In this document: one piece after another, positions 41,733 to 49,211 of the stretch | How positions within the stretch are numbered: position 1 is the first letter of the stretch | Layout of the letters: every line of letters begins with the position of its first letter | Translations under genes and position numbers: made by a program | The notes under the pieces: generated by a model | Database searches by the model: none | Seen by the model: only the letters and a program-made list of their open reading frames with translations | What the model was told of the DNA's origin: nothing | NCBI RefSeq assembly: GCF_918698095.1 | Contig: NZ_CAKKLY010000004.1 | Location: forward strand, 1-64,000 | Reading direction: 5' to 3' | Length of the DNA: 64,000 nt | Origin: Arthrobacter sp. Bi83 | Lineage (GTDB): Bacteria; Actinomycetota; Actinomycetes; Actinomycetales; Micrococcaceae

Positions 41733-42023
41733 CTAGAGGTGGAAATCGACCGAGAGGATTTGTTCGCTGTTCGGAAAGGAGTATTTCTTCAGCGGTTCGT
41801 GCAGCGGGTGCGTGTTGTAGACGGCGACGTCGTCCACTGACGCGAAGTCGGCCACGATGGCGTAGTCGAACGACCGTTCGGTGCCCATGACGTCGGGGCC
41901 GTGGGTGAGGCACAGCAGGCCGGGGATGTTTCCATCCATGCGGTTCAGGCCGTCGATCCAGGCCTGCCGGTCGGACGCCGGGAAGTCCGGTTTGAAGCGG
42001 AACAGGACGGCGTGCCGCATCAT
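41733..42023 (-). CDS. Dabb-domain (stress-responsive alpha/beta barrel) protein
   Basis: A 96-residue dimeric alpha/beta-barrel domain protein: it starts MMRHAVLFRFKP and has GTERSFDYAIVADF and a C-terminal YNTHPLHEPLKKY, the Dabb pattern. Relatives include olivetolic acid cyclase and many small proteins in aromatic degradation operons, where a catalytic or protective role is usually not proven. Its start overlaps the stop of the KstD-like gene by 4 bases (ATGA), so the two are made together. Confidence 0.87.
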   Translation of the reverse strand: MMRHAVLFRFKPDFPASDRQAWIDGLNRMDGNIPGLLCLTHGPDVMGTERSFDYAIVADFASVDDVAVYNTHPLHEPLKKYSFPNSEQILSVDFHL

Positions 42024-43693
42024 GGCCGGGCTCCGGCGAGAGCGGCTGCCCGCTCCCCGGCCGGGTAGCTGGCACTTTGGCCGGCGGCTGTCCGTCCTGC
42101 GAGGTAGCCCATCGTCATGATGGGGCCCAGGGTCGCCCCGGCGCCCGGGTAACCGGCCGCGTAGGCATTTTCGGTGGTGTTGCCGGCGGCGAACAGCCCG
42201 GCGATCGGCTGGTTGTCGACGTCGAGCACCCGTCCCCGGCCGTCGGTGGCCACGCCGCCGTTGCTGCCGAACGCACCGTTGACTACTTCCAGGGCGTAGT
42301 AGGGACCGTTCTGCAGCGGTCCGAGGGACGGGTTGGGCCATGGGCAGTCGTCGTCACCCCAGTACTTGTCGTAGGCGCTCTCACCCCGGCCGAAATCGGG
42401 GTCCTCGCCCTTGACGGCGAACTCGTTGAACCGGTCCACGGTGGCGGTCAGCTTGCCCGCAGGCACGCCGATCCTGACTGCCAGTTCTGCCAGGGTGGGC
42501 GCCTCAATCAGGTAGTCCGGCGTGGGCATGCCTGCGCGGTGGGCCAGGACGCCGTAGCGCTCCAGGTACGTGTGGTCGAACACCACATGGGCCGGCGTGT
42601 TCAGTGTCCGGTTGTTGGGCGAATCCCACGACTGCAGGCAGCGGGCGAGGTCGTTGTAGTTCTGGGATTCGTTGGCGAAGCGCTCGCCGTTGCGGTTGAC
42701 CATGATGGACCCGGGACCCTGGCGTTCGAAGCGGAGCAGGGTGCCCACCGGCTGTCCGTCCCGGGTGTCCCCCGTGATCGCCATCGGAGCCCACCATGCT
42801 TCGCGCGTGCCCCGGGTCTGGCCGCCAACGCGCTGGGACATCTTCAGCCCGTCACCGGTGTTCGACGGCGTGGAGCACATCGCGTACAGCCGGGACGCCA
42901 GCAGGGAGTCGGCCAGCTGACGGTCCCATTCAAAGCCGCCGGTGGCAAGGACCACGCCGTCGTTGGCCTGAATCTGTTCCCCGGTCTCCAGTTCAACGCC
43001 GGTCACCCGGCCGCCGCTGGTCAGAAGCCGGTGCCCCCGCGCGCCGACGGCGAGGGCCGCGCCGTCGCGGACCAGGCTGGCGAGCAGCATGGAAACAAGG
43101 GCGTGTCCCTTGGCCACGAGGCCCTCGGCCTGGCGGCGGTTGAGGTCGGCCCACGGGAACTTGGTGAAGGCACCCCAGTTTTCGTATTCCTGCATGGTGA
43201 AGGGTGCCCGGCCGTCGGAGCGCACGTGCGCGGCGAGGTCGCCGAGGGCTTCGCGGATGTTGAAGAGCTCGGGCTCCACGGTGCGTCCGCCTTCCACGGA
43301 GCCTGGCAGGTCCTGGCGGTAGTCGGGGAAGTTGTTCAGGAACAGGAACCTGAGGCCCAGTTCCTCTTCCGTGTAGCGGAGCATGGTGTCCCCATAGTCC
43401 AGGGCGGCGTCCAGGAGCTCACGGCGCCCCCGCCCCCGCGCCACTGCGGCGACGTATGTCCGGGCGGCTTCCTTGGAGTCGGTGATGCCGGCAGCCCTGG
43501 CGTGGTGGTTGTCCGCCACCCACAACATCCCGCCGGAGACGGCGGACGTTCCGCCCAGCAGGGCAGACTTTTCGAGGACAACGACGGACTTGCCGGCGTG
43601 CGCCGCGGTGGCGGCGGCAGTCAGGGCACCGGCGCCGGAGCCGACGACGACGACGTCGTAGCGGTCCGCGGGGGTTCCGTAGAGGAATTTCAT
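42020..43693 (-). CDS. FAD-dependent dehydrogenase, 3-ketosteroid delta-1-dehydrogenase-like
   Basis: A 557-residue flavoprotein of the fumarate reductase/KstD group. It has the FAD-binding VVVGSGAGALTAA near residue 15, VVLEKSALLGGTSAVSGG, and a C-terminal second FAD segment LFAAGNTTENAYAAGYPGAGAT. Tyr515 and Gly519 in YPGAG match the catalytic Tyr and Gly of KstD enzymes, which remove hydrogens next to a ring ketone. A steroid substrate is not suggested by the neighbours. It lies between an SDR gene and the coupled Dabb gene. Confidence 0.85.
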   Translation of the reverse strand: MKFLYGTPADRYDVVVVGSGAGALTAAATAAHAGKSVVVLEKSALLGGTSAVSGGMLWVADNHHARAAGITDSKEAARTYVAAVARGRGRRELLDAALDYGDTMLRYTEEELGLRFLFLNNFPDYRQDLPGSVEGGRTVEPELFNIREALGDLAAHVRSDGRAPFTMQEYENWGAFTKFPWADLNRRQAEGLVAKGHALVSMLLASLVRDGAALAVGARGHRLLTSGGRVTGVELETGEQIQANDGVVLATGGFEWDRQLADSLLASRLYAMCSTPSNTGDGLKMSQRVGGQTRGTREAWWAPMAITGDTRDGQPVGTLLRFERQGPGSIMVNRNGERFANESQNYNDLARCLQSWDSPNNRTLNTPAHVVFDHTYLERYGVLAHRAGMPTPDYLIEAPTLAELAVRIGVPAGKLTATVDRFNEFAVKGEDPDFGRGESAYDKYWGDDDCPWPNPSLGPLQNGPYYALEVVNGAFGSNGGVATDGRGRVLDVDNQPIAGLFAAGNTTENAYAAGYPGAGATLGPIMTMGYLAGRTAAGQSASYPAGERAAALAGARP

Positions 43694-43757
43694 GGCATGG
43701 CCTTTCAGCTGAAGCTTGGTTGTGCGGAAGGAATGGTGCGGCGCTCGCAGGCGCGGA

Positions 43758-44513
43758 TCAGACGGCGGTGTAGCCGCCGTCGATCACAAGTTCGGAGCCG
43801 GTGGTGAACCGGGACTCGTCGGACGCCAGGTAGAGGACGCCGTAGGCGATTTCGTCCGGCTCGCCCTGCCGGGGCAGCGGGTTGGAGCCCACCAGCTGCC
43901 TGTAGTAGCGCTCGGCTCCGACGTCGGACTGCTCCGCGGAGCGCCGGCTCATCCTGGTGTTCATGGATCCGGGATGGATGGAGTTGACGCGGATTCCGTG
44001 GGCGCCGTAGGCGGCGGCATCTGATTTGCTCAGGAGCCGGACTGCCCCCTTGGTGGCATGGTAGAGCGGGACGTTGCGGCCGCCGGTGAGCCCGTGGATG
44101 GAGGAGAAGTTGATGATGCTCCCGGCCTTGTTTTCCATCATGCCGGGCACCACATGCTTGGTCATGAGCCAGACGCCCTTGACGTTCACGTTGAAGATGA
44201 GGTCGAAGTCCGGGACCGAGGCGGTGTGCGATGCTCCTGCCGGGCCGATAATGCCGGCGGCGTTGACCAGGATGTCGGGGGCGCCGAGGTCGTTGCGGAT
44301 CCTGGCCACCGCGGCGGCGACGCTGTCCTCATTGGTGACGTCGACGTCGTACTCGGTGCCACCGCTGTGCCTCACAGCCGGCGGCGTTCCGGCGATGTCC
44401 AGGCTGGCCACCTTTGCGCCGTGCTCTGCGAGGAGGCGGACAGTGGCGCTGCCCAGGTCTCCCCTGCCGCCGGTGACCACCGCGGTTTTTCCTGCTACCC
44501 GACTGGCGTTCAT
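43758..44513 (-). CDS. Short-chain dehydrogenase/reductase
   Basis: An NAD(P)-dependent alcohol/ketone oxidoreductase of the classical SDR family. The 251-residue protein has the cofactor motif TGGRGDLG at 14-21, VDVT, NAAGIIG and the catalytic Ser138, Tyr151 and Lys155 (YHATK), and ends VIDGGYTAV. Asp39 after strand 2 favours NAD. ATG 44513 follows GGAGGAG. It is the first gene of the operon with the KstD-like dehydrogenase, 64 bases downstream. Confidence 0.93.
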   Translation of the reverse strand: MNASRVAGKTAVVTGGRGDLGSATVRLLAEHGAKVASLDIAGTPPAVRHSGGTEYDVDVTNEDSVAAAVARIRNDLGAPDILVNAAGIIGPAGASHTASVPDFDLIFNVNVKGVWLMTKHVVPGMMENKAGSIINFSSIHGLTGGRNVPLYHATKGAVRLLSKSDAAAYGAHGIRVNSIHPGSMNTRMSRRSAEQSDVGAERYYRQLVGSNPLPRQGEPDEIAYGVLYLASDESRFTTGSELVIDGGYTAV

Positions 44514-44549
44514 TGCATGCTCCTCCTGCCGCTCCGATGCGGCTGGTGT

Positions 44550-44653
44550 GATCGGGCACCGATCCTGCGGGCAGCACGAAACAGAGCCGGGTCGGCTCGT
44601 GTGTGGGGTGGGGTGGCCCCGTACGGGGTCTCTACCGGTTCTGCTCCGCAGTG
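44550..44653 (-). promoter_or_regulatory. Control region of the SDR/KstD-like operon
   Basis: The 211-base gap between the SDR gene and the IclR gene holds three palindromes: GATCGG-GCA-CCGATC (44550-44564), CCCCGTACGGGG (44617-44628) and TTCTG-CTCCG-CAGTG (44639-44653). The last is a partial copy of the TTCTG-N5-CAGAA repeat found at the gentisate genes. They are candidate IclR operators. I could not assign a clear -10/-35 pair. Confidence 0.45.
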
Positions 44654-44724
44654 TTTGGTGCGGTTCTTTTACCTCTCACCACAGACTGGCAGGGCGGATG
44701 TGAAGGGAACCACATCATTTCCGT

Positions 44725-45525
44725 TCATCGGTAATCCGGGACGTCCCTGCTCTGCCGCACCGTACCCGTGAGCTGTTCTCGCCGGCCGAGGGACCGGGAA
44801 ATGCCGCGGGCGGCTGCCATGAGCACGGGGACGCGGGTCTGGATGTTTTCCTCGTTGCGCGGCACCACCACACTCAGGGCTGCAATCACCGTGTTGTCGG
44901 GGCCCGTGACCGGTACGGCGATGCCGCTGGATTCGGGAACGATGAATCCGGGCATGGCCGCGTACCCGCGCTGCCGGATCTCAGCCAGCTGCCGGCGGAG
45001 GGCCAGCGGGTCTGTGGCGGTAGTTTCCGTGTACTTCTTAAGCGGCCGGGACAGGATCCTGTCCTGGTATTCCGGGGCGGAGTGGGCCAGCAGGACCAGG
45101 CCTGACGAGGTGCCGTGCAGCGGAAGCCGGCCGGCGATCCGGGTGATGTTGACGATCGACGAGCTGGCGCCGAGCCGCTCGATGTAGAGCACCTCGTCCG
45201 AATCGAGGATGCCGAGCGTGGTGGAGTACTGGACTACGGCCTGGACGTCCTCCATGAAGGGCAGGGCGGCCTCGCGGAGTCCGAGCATTCGCGAACTGCG
45301 GAAAACGAGTTCCCAGAGGCGCGTGCCGATCTGCACGCCGGCCGGTCCCCGCTCCAGCAGGCCCTCGGACAGCATTTCGTCCACGAGCCGGTAGGTGGTG
45401 GTGACGGGCAGTCCGGTGCGGCGGGCGAGGGCCGCGACGGTCATGCTTCGATGGATCTCGTCGAAGGCGCCGACGATCGTGACGAAGCGGCGGATGACGG
45501 ATTCACCCGAGGATGAATTGGCCAC
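44725..45525 (-). CDS. IclR-family transcriptional regulator (next to SDR operon)
   Basis: A 266-residue regulator: winged helix-turn-helix at about residues 8-70 (FVTIVGAFDEIHRSMTVAAL, RRTGLPVTTTYRLVDEML) and a ligand-binding domain from about 85 to 250 with YIERLGASSS and SGIAVPVTGPDN. GTG 45525 has AGGAGG four bases upstream. It faces the same way as, and lies upstream of, the SDR-flavoprotein-Dabb-transporter operon, which it most likely controls in response to the pathway substrate. Confidence 0.9.
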   Translation of the reverse strand: MANSSSGESVIRRFVTIVGAFDEIHRSMTVAALARRTGLPVTTTYRLVDEMLSEGLLERGPAGVQIGTRLWELVFRSSRMLGLREAALPFMEDVQAVVQYSTTLGILDSDEVLYIERLGASSSIVNITRIAGRLPLHGTSSGLVLLAHSAPEYQDRILSRPLKKYTETTATDPLALRRQLAEIRQRGYAAMPGFIVPESSGIAVPVTGPDNTVIAALSVVVPRNEENIQTRVPVLMAAARGISRSLGRREQLTGTVRQSRDVPDYR

Positions 45526-45628
45526 GATGCCTCCTGATCACAGTGCCTCTTGGATAAAGCGCCGTCCTGCACACGGCGCCTTGAACACCGAGCCGCCCGA
45601 TTCGGTCCATCTCCAGCTTATGGGGACA

Positions 45629-45670
45629 CAGGAAGGCCGGACGCGGTTTTTGCCGCGTCCGGCCTTCCTG
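45629..45670 (-). terminator. Terminator after 3-hydroxybenzoate hydroxylase gene
   Basis: A perfect 18-bp stem (45629-45646 with 45653-45670) with the loop TTTTTG, starting 34 bases after the stop codon on the minus strand. It is the most stable hairpin I noticed in the window. No T run follows on either strand. Confidence 0.75.
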
Positions 45671-45703
45671 GACAAGCTGTTGACGTTGTCGGAACCCGAG
45701 GGC

Positions 45704-46954
45704 TCAGGCGGGCACCCTGACCCGGCCGGCCGGGGCCGAGGCGGCGGGAACGCCGTCGTTGTCCTGGCCGTACAGCCAGTCGTTGTACTGGAAGTCCCCG
45801 TCTTTGCGGCTCTTGAAGAGCAGGTTCCGCAGGGTCCGAGCCAGTCCCGAAACGTGCCAGGACTCGCCCCAGACACGCGCGGTGCGCTGGACGCGGGCCG
45901 TCCGGGCGGCACGCCGTGCGTTGAAGTCGCTGATGGCCTGGTCCCAGGCGGCTGGGTCCACGCCGTCGTCGGTGAACACCGTGCCGTGGCTGGCGTCCTG
46001 CAGCACAGCGGCGTCCTCGAGGGCCTGGCACGCGCCCTGGGCGAGATACTGCAGCATCGGGTGCGCGGCGTCGCCCATCAGGACCATCCGGCCCGCAACC
46101 CAGTTTTCGATCGGGTCGCGGTCGTACATGGGCCAGCGGATGCCCGTGGCCAGGTTCTTGAGCGCCTCCTGGACTGCCGGCACACAGTCCTTATAGGCGG
46201 CCTGGAGTTCGTCCACGCCGCCGTACTGCTCCTCGCCGCGCTCGAACGACGGCGACTTGAAGACGGCCACGGTGTTCAGCAGTTCGCCCTTGCGCAGCGG
46301 GTACTGCACGAGGTGGCAGTCCGGTCCGAGGTAGACGATGACGTCTTCCAGATCGGCCTTGGGGGTGTTCTCCGTGATCGGCACAGTGCCCCGGTAGGCG
46401 ACGTAGGACGACGAGACGGGGCCGTCCTGCGCAATTGCGGGGCGGAGGGTGGACTTGAGGCCGTCGGCGCCGATCACAACATCGGCTTCGAAGTCGGTGC
46501 CCCCGGCGGTGTGGGCCACGCCCCGGCCGTTCACGGTCTCCACGCTTTCCACCATGACGTCGTTGACCAGCCGGACGCCGGCATCCTGGCAAGCTTCCAG
46601 GAGGACCCGGTGCAGGTCGCTGCGGTGGATCACGACGTACGGCGCGCCGTAGCGTTCCTCGAACTCGCCGCCGAGCGTCTGGCGGGTGAGCTCCTCGCCG
46701 GTGACTGCATCGCGGAAAACAAGGTGCTTGGGCTGGACGCCGATCTCCAGCGCCTTGTCCAGAAGGCCCCACCGCTTCAAAACCCGTGAGGCGTTCGGGG
46801 CCATCTGAAGGCCGGCTCCGACCTCGCCGAATTCCGGTGCACGTTCAACGAGCGTCACGTCGGCGCCGTTCTCGCGCAGCGCCAGGGCTCCGGCCAGGCC
46901 GGCCATTCCTCCGCCAATAACGAGGACATCGGTGGACGTTTTCCGGTCAGACAT
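45704..46954 (-). CDS. FAD-dependent monooxygenase, likely 3-hydroxybenzoate 6-hydroxylase
   Basis: Class A flavin monooxygenase predicted to turn 3-hydroxybenzoate into gentisate with NADH and oxygen. The 416-residue protein has VIGGGMAGLAGALAL (FAD), ADVVIGADGLKSTLR (DG motif) and GRMVLMGDAAHPMLQYLAQG (GD motif). The fold alone would also fit salicylate hydroxylase, but the gentisate dioxygenase operon next door supports the gentisate-forming reaction. ATG 46954 follows GGAG. It overlaps the transporter gene by 8 bases. Confidence 0.85.
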   Translation of the reverse strand: MSDRKTSTDVLVIGGGMAGLAGALALRENGADVTLVERAPEFGEVGAGLQMAPNASRVLKRWGLLDKALEIGVQPKHLVFRDAVTGEELTRQTLGGEFEERYGAPYVVIHRSDLHRVLLEACQDAGVRLVNDVMVESVETVNGRGVAHTAGGTDFEADVVIGADGLKSTLRPAIAQDGPVSSSYVAYRGTVPITENTPKADLEDVIVYLGPDCHLVQYPLRKGELLNTVAVFKSPSFERGEEQYGGVDELQAAYKDCVPAVQEALKNLATGIRWPMYDRDPIENWVAGRMVLMGDAAHPMLQYLAQGACQALEDAAVLQDASHGTVFTDDGVDPAAWDQAISDFNARRAARTARVQRTARVWGESWHVSGLARTLRNLLFKSRKDGDFQYNDWLYGQDNDGVPAASAPAGRVRVPA

Positions 46955-48242
46955 TGTGAGCTCCTACTGAGGTTGGGGTTTTTGAATTGATTTTGATTCC
47001 GATGGCTCCGAGCAGAACGGCGGCCACGGCGGCCGCTCCCGCGAATGCCAGGAAGTTCGAATTGACGCCCAGGCCGGCTGCGAGCAGCAGCCCACCCACC
47101 TGGGGCGCCGCGACGGCACCGATGCGGCCGACGCCGAGTGCCCAGCCCAGCGCGGTGCCGCGGAGGTGCGCCGGGTAGTGGCTGGCCACCGCCGCAATGA
47201 TCAGGCACTGGGTGCCGTGCGTTCCGACGCCTGCAAGAACCAGCATCAGATAAACGACGGTGACGGGAGGCCCCGCCACCAGGACCACCAGGGCGACGGC
47301 GGCGACGGCGGCCGCCGCTATCGCCGTCGGAATGGGTCCGAAGCGCGTGCCTGCCCAGGCGGTGATGACCGAGCCGGCGACAGCACCGAGGTTCAGCGCC
47401 AGGGCGAACGTCAGTGCTGAGCCAAGGTTGTAGCCCGCAAGCTGCATGAGGTTGGGCAGCCAGGTGCCCAGGCCGTACCAGGCGAAGAGCGTCACCAGGG
47501 TGGAAATGGCGAACAGCACGCTCATGCCCAGGTAAGGGGCGCGGAGCAGGAAACCAAAGCCGGCAGGTTCCGTGGCCTGGCCACCGGCACGCACCGGGGC
47601 CAGAGTCTCGGGCAGGTAGCGATATCCCAGCGGAATGACAACGAGCAGTGCCAGAACCGCGATGAGGAACATCACCGGCCAGCCAAAGGCAGGAATGAGC
47701 GGAATGCCCGCCAGCGCTGCAATGGAGCCGCCGATCGGAACACCGGACATCATCAGGGTGGCAATGGTGGACCGCCATTTTGCCGGCACCAGTTCCGCCA
47801 CCAGCGCGTTGGCCGAGGGAACCAGCCCGCCGAGCCCGATGCCGGCCAGCAGCCGGAGCCCGCCGAAGACAGGGGCGCTCGGAGCGAAGGCGCACAGGAT
47901 GGTGAAGGCCGAGAACACGATCGCGCATCCCAGGATCGTCCGGCGGCGCCCGAAGGTGTCAGACATCCGGCCGGCAAATATGGCGCCGATCATCATCCCC
48001 AGGAAAGCCATGGAACCGACGGTGCCGGCTGTGGCCTTCGTCAGGCCCCAGCCGGTGTTGTTGATGAGCGACGACTGCACAGTGCCGTACACGATGAGGT
48101 CGTAGCCGTCGAAGACGACCAGGAGCCAGCAAACAAGAACTGCCATGGCAGTTTGTTTGGGGAACCGGGACGAGGGCCCGGCCGCCAGGGTTGCGCCGTT
48201 GGTGGACCGCTCCGGCGCCGCAGCGGAAGGTATGTGATTCAT
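46947..48242 (-). CDS. MFS aromatic acid:H+ symporter (AAHS type)
   Basis: Probably imports 3-hydroxybenzoate or gentisate. The 431-residue protein has 12 hydrophobic helices, the AAHS marker DGYDL in helix 1 (aspartate essential in PcaK and BenK) and GRMSDTFGRRRTIL between helices 2 and 3. It is co-transcribed with the hydroxylase gene (8-base overlap) and starts 48 bases from the divergent IclR gene. A 15-base palindrome at 48244-48258 abuts its start codon. Confidence 0.9.
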   Translation of the reverse strand: MNHIPSAAAPERSTNGATLAAGPSSRFPKQTAMAVLVCWLLVVFDGYDLIVYGTVQSSLINNTGWGLTKATAGTVGSMAFLGMMIGAIFAGRMSDTFGRRRTILGCAIVFSAFTILCAFAPSAPVFGGLRLLAGIGLGGLVPSANALVAELVPAKWRSTIATLMMSGVPIGGSIAALAGIPLIPAFGWPVMFLIAVLALLVVIPLGYRYLPETLAPVRAGGQATEPAGFGFLLRAPYLGMSVLFAISTLVTLFAWYGLGTWLPNLMQLAGYNLGSALTFALALNLGAVAGSVITAWAGTRFGPIPTAIAAAAVAAVALVVLVAGPPVTVVYLMLVLAGVGTHGTQCLIIAAVASHYPAHLRGTALGWALGVGRIGAVAAPQVGGLLLAAGLGVNSNFLAFAGAAAVAAVLLGAIGIKINSKTPTSVGAHNV

Positions 48243-48243
48243 C

Positions 48244-48258
48244 CCACCACTGTGGTGG
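48244..48258. promoter_or_regulatory. Palindrome next to the AAHS transporter start
   Basis: CCACCAC-T-GTGGTGG is a perfect 7-1-7 inverted repeat ending one base from the transporter ATG. In the mRNA it would cover the place of the ribosome binding site; as DNA it could be a protein-binding site. Confidence 0.4.
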
Positions 48259-48276
48259 CAGTCGCCATCGGGAACC

Positions 48277-48298
48277 TATAAAATTCTGTCGTGCAGAA
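48277..48298 (+). promoter_or_regulatory. iclR promoter with TTCTG-N5-CAGAA operator
   Basis: TATAAA (48277-48282) lies 8 bases before the iclR GTG, so the mRNA is probably leaderless. The inverted repeat TTCTG-TCGTG-CAGAA (48284-48298) covers the presumed transcription start and the GTG itself, an ideal place for autorepression. The same repeat occurs before gentisate dioxygenase. Confidence 0.6.
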
Positions 48299-49088
48299 CT
48301 TGCCCCTCCAGAAGAAACCCACATACTCCATTGAGGCGGTGGACAACGCGCTCCAGCTGCTTCAGTTGCTGCGCGACGGCGGGAGCCTCCGTCTGAAGGA
48401 TGCGGCGAAGGAGCTCGGGGTTGCGCCCTCCACTGCCCACCGGCTCTTAGCCATGCTGGTGTACCGCGGTTTTGCGGTCCAGGATGAATCCCGCCGCTAC
48501 GTGCCGGGGCCCGCCATGGGGGCGGGTCCCGCGGGGGTCAGCTGGACGCGGCTTTTGAGAGACCTGGCCCGTCCCCATATGGAGCTGCTGTGCTCCCGGG
48601 TGAACGAGACGGTCAACCTGATGATCCGGGTGGGGACAAAGGTCCGGTTCCTGGACACGGTTGAAAGTACCAATGTTCTCCGCGTGGGTGACCGGCAGGG
48701 CACAGTGCTGCCGGCCAGCAAGGCGTCGGGCGGCAAGGCGATGCTCGCCGAGCTTGAGCCTGCGATGATCGACCAGCTGTTCCGCAGCCAGAACGCTGAG
48801 ATCGGCGGCGACAGTATTCCGGACGCTGAGTATCCGGCCTTCCTGCGGGAACTGGAGACCGTCCGCACCAACGGCTTTGCCGCCAACTTCGAAGGGACCG
48901 AGGACGGGATCAGCGCCCTGGGCATGGCCCTCCATAACGGGAAGGGCGTAGTGGTAGGCGCCCTCAGCGTCGCCACTCCGGTGGCCAGGTTCCGCAGGCT
49001 GTTCGATGCCGGCCTGGTGGCTGTGATGCTGGAGACGCGGCGGCAGCTGGAAATAGACATCGCCGCCAATCCCGCCGAGCCGGGCTAA
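48291..49088 (+). CDS. IclR-family regulator of the gentisate pathway
   Basis: A 265-residue regulator with an N-terminal winged helix (about residues 12-75: SIEAVDNALQLLQLL, LKDAAKELGVAPSTAHRLLA) and the IclR effector domain (about 95-255; ESTNVLRVGDRQGTVLPASK, SGGKAMLAEL). It is divergent from the transporter-hydroxylase genes and upstream of the dioxygenase operon, so it probably controls both, with 3-hydroxybenzoate or gentisate as inducer. The start is GTG 48291. Confidence 0.9.
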   Translation: MQNLPLQKKPTYSIEAVDNALQLLQLLRDGGSLRLKDAAKELGVAPSTAHRLLAMLVYRGFAVQDESRRYVPGPAMGAGPAGVSWTRLLRDLARPHMELLCSRVNETVNLMIRVGTKVRFLDTVESTNVLRVGDRQGTVLPASKASGGKAMLAELEPAMIDQLFRSQNAEIGGDSIPDAEYPAFLRELETVRTNGFAANFEGTEDGISALGMALHNGKGVVVGALSVATPVARFRRLFDAGLVAVMLETRRQLEIDIAANPAEPG

Positions 49089-49112
49089 GCGCTCCCAGCG
49101 GGTTACCCCCTA

Positions 49113-49133
49113 GATAATTCTGGCAGGCAGAAT
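49113..49133 (+). promoter_or_regulatory. Promoter/operator of the gentisate dioxygenase operon
   Basis: ATTCTG-GCAGG-CAGAAT (49117-49133) is a perfect 6-5-6 inverted repeat. It abuts GATAAT (49113-49118), a likely -10 element, which leaves a leader of about 85 bases before GTG 49212. The repeat core is the same as at the iclR start, so IclR is the likely binder. Confidence 0.6.
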
Positions 49134-49211
49134 ATCGTGGGGATCACATCGGTAGGTCTCTACAGTCGGATGTACGCCCAAACGCTATCCGCACCCACCG
49201 AGGAGGCCCCT

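Noticed and set aside
45629..45670. Possible insertion-sequence end or attachment site
   Set aside because: The long inverted repeat has no partner, transposase or target duplication nearby and is better read as a terminator hairpin.
49137..49211. N-terminal extension of gentisate dioxygenase by 25 codons
   Set aside because: AGGAGG directly before GTG 49212 marks the real start, and the extension overlaps the likely leader after the operator.
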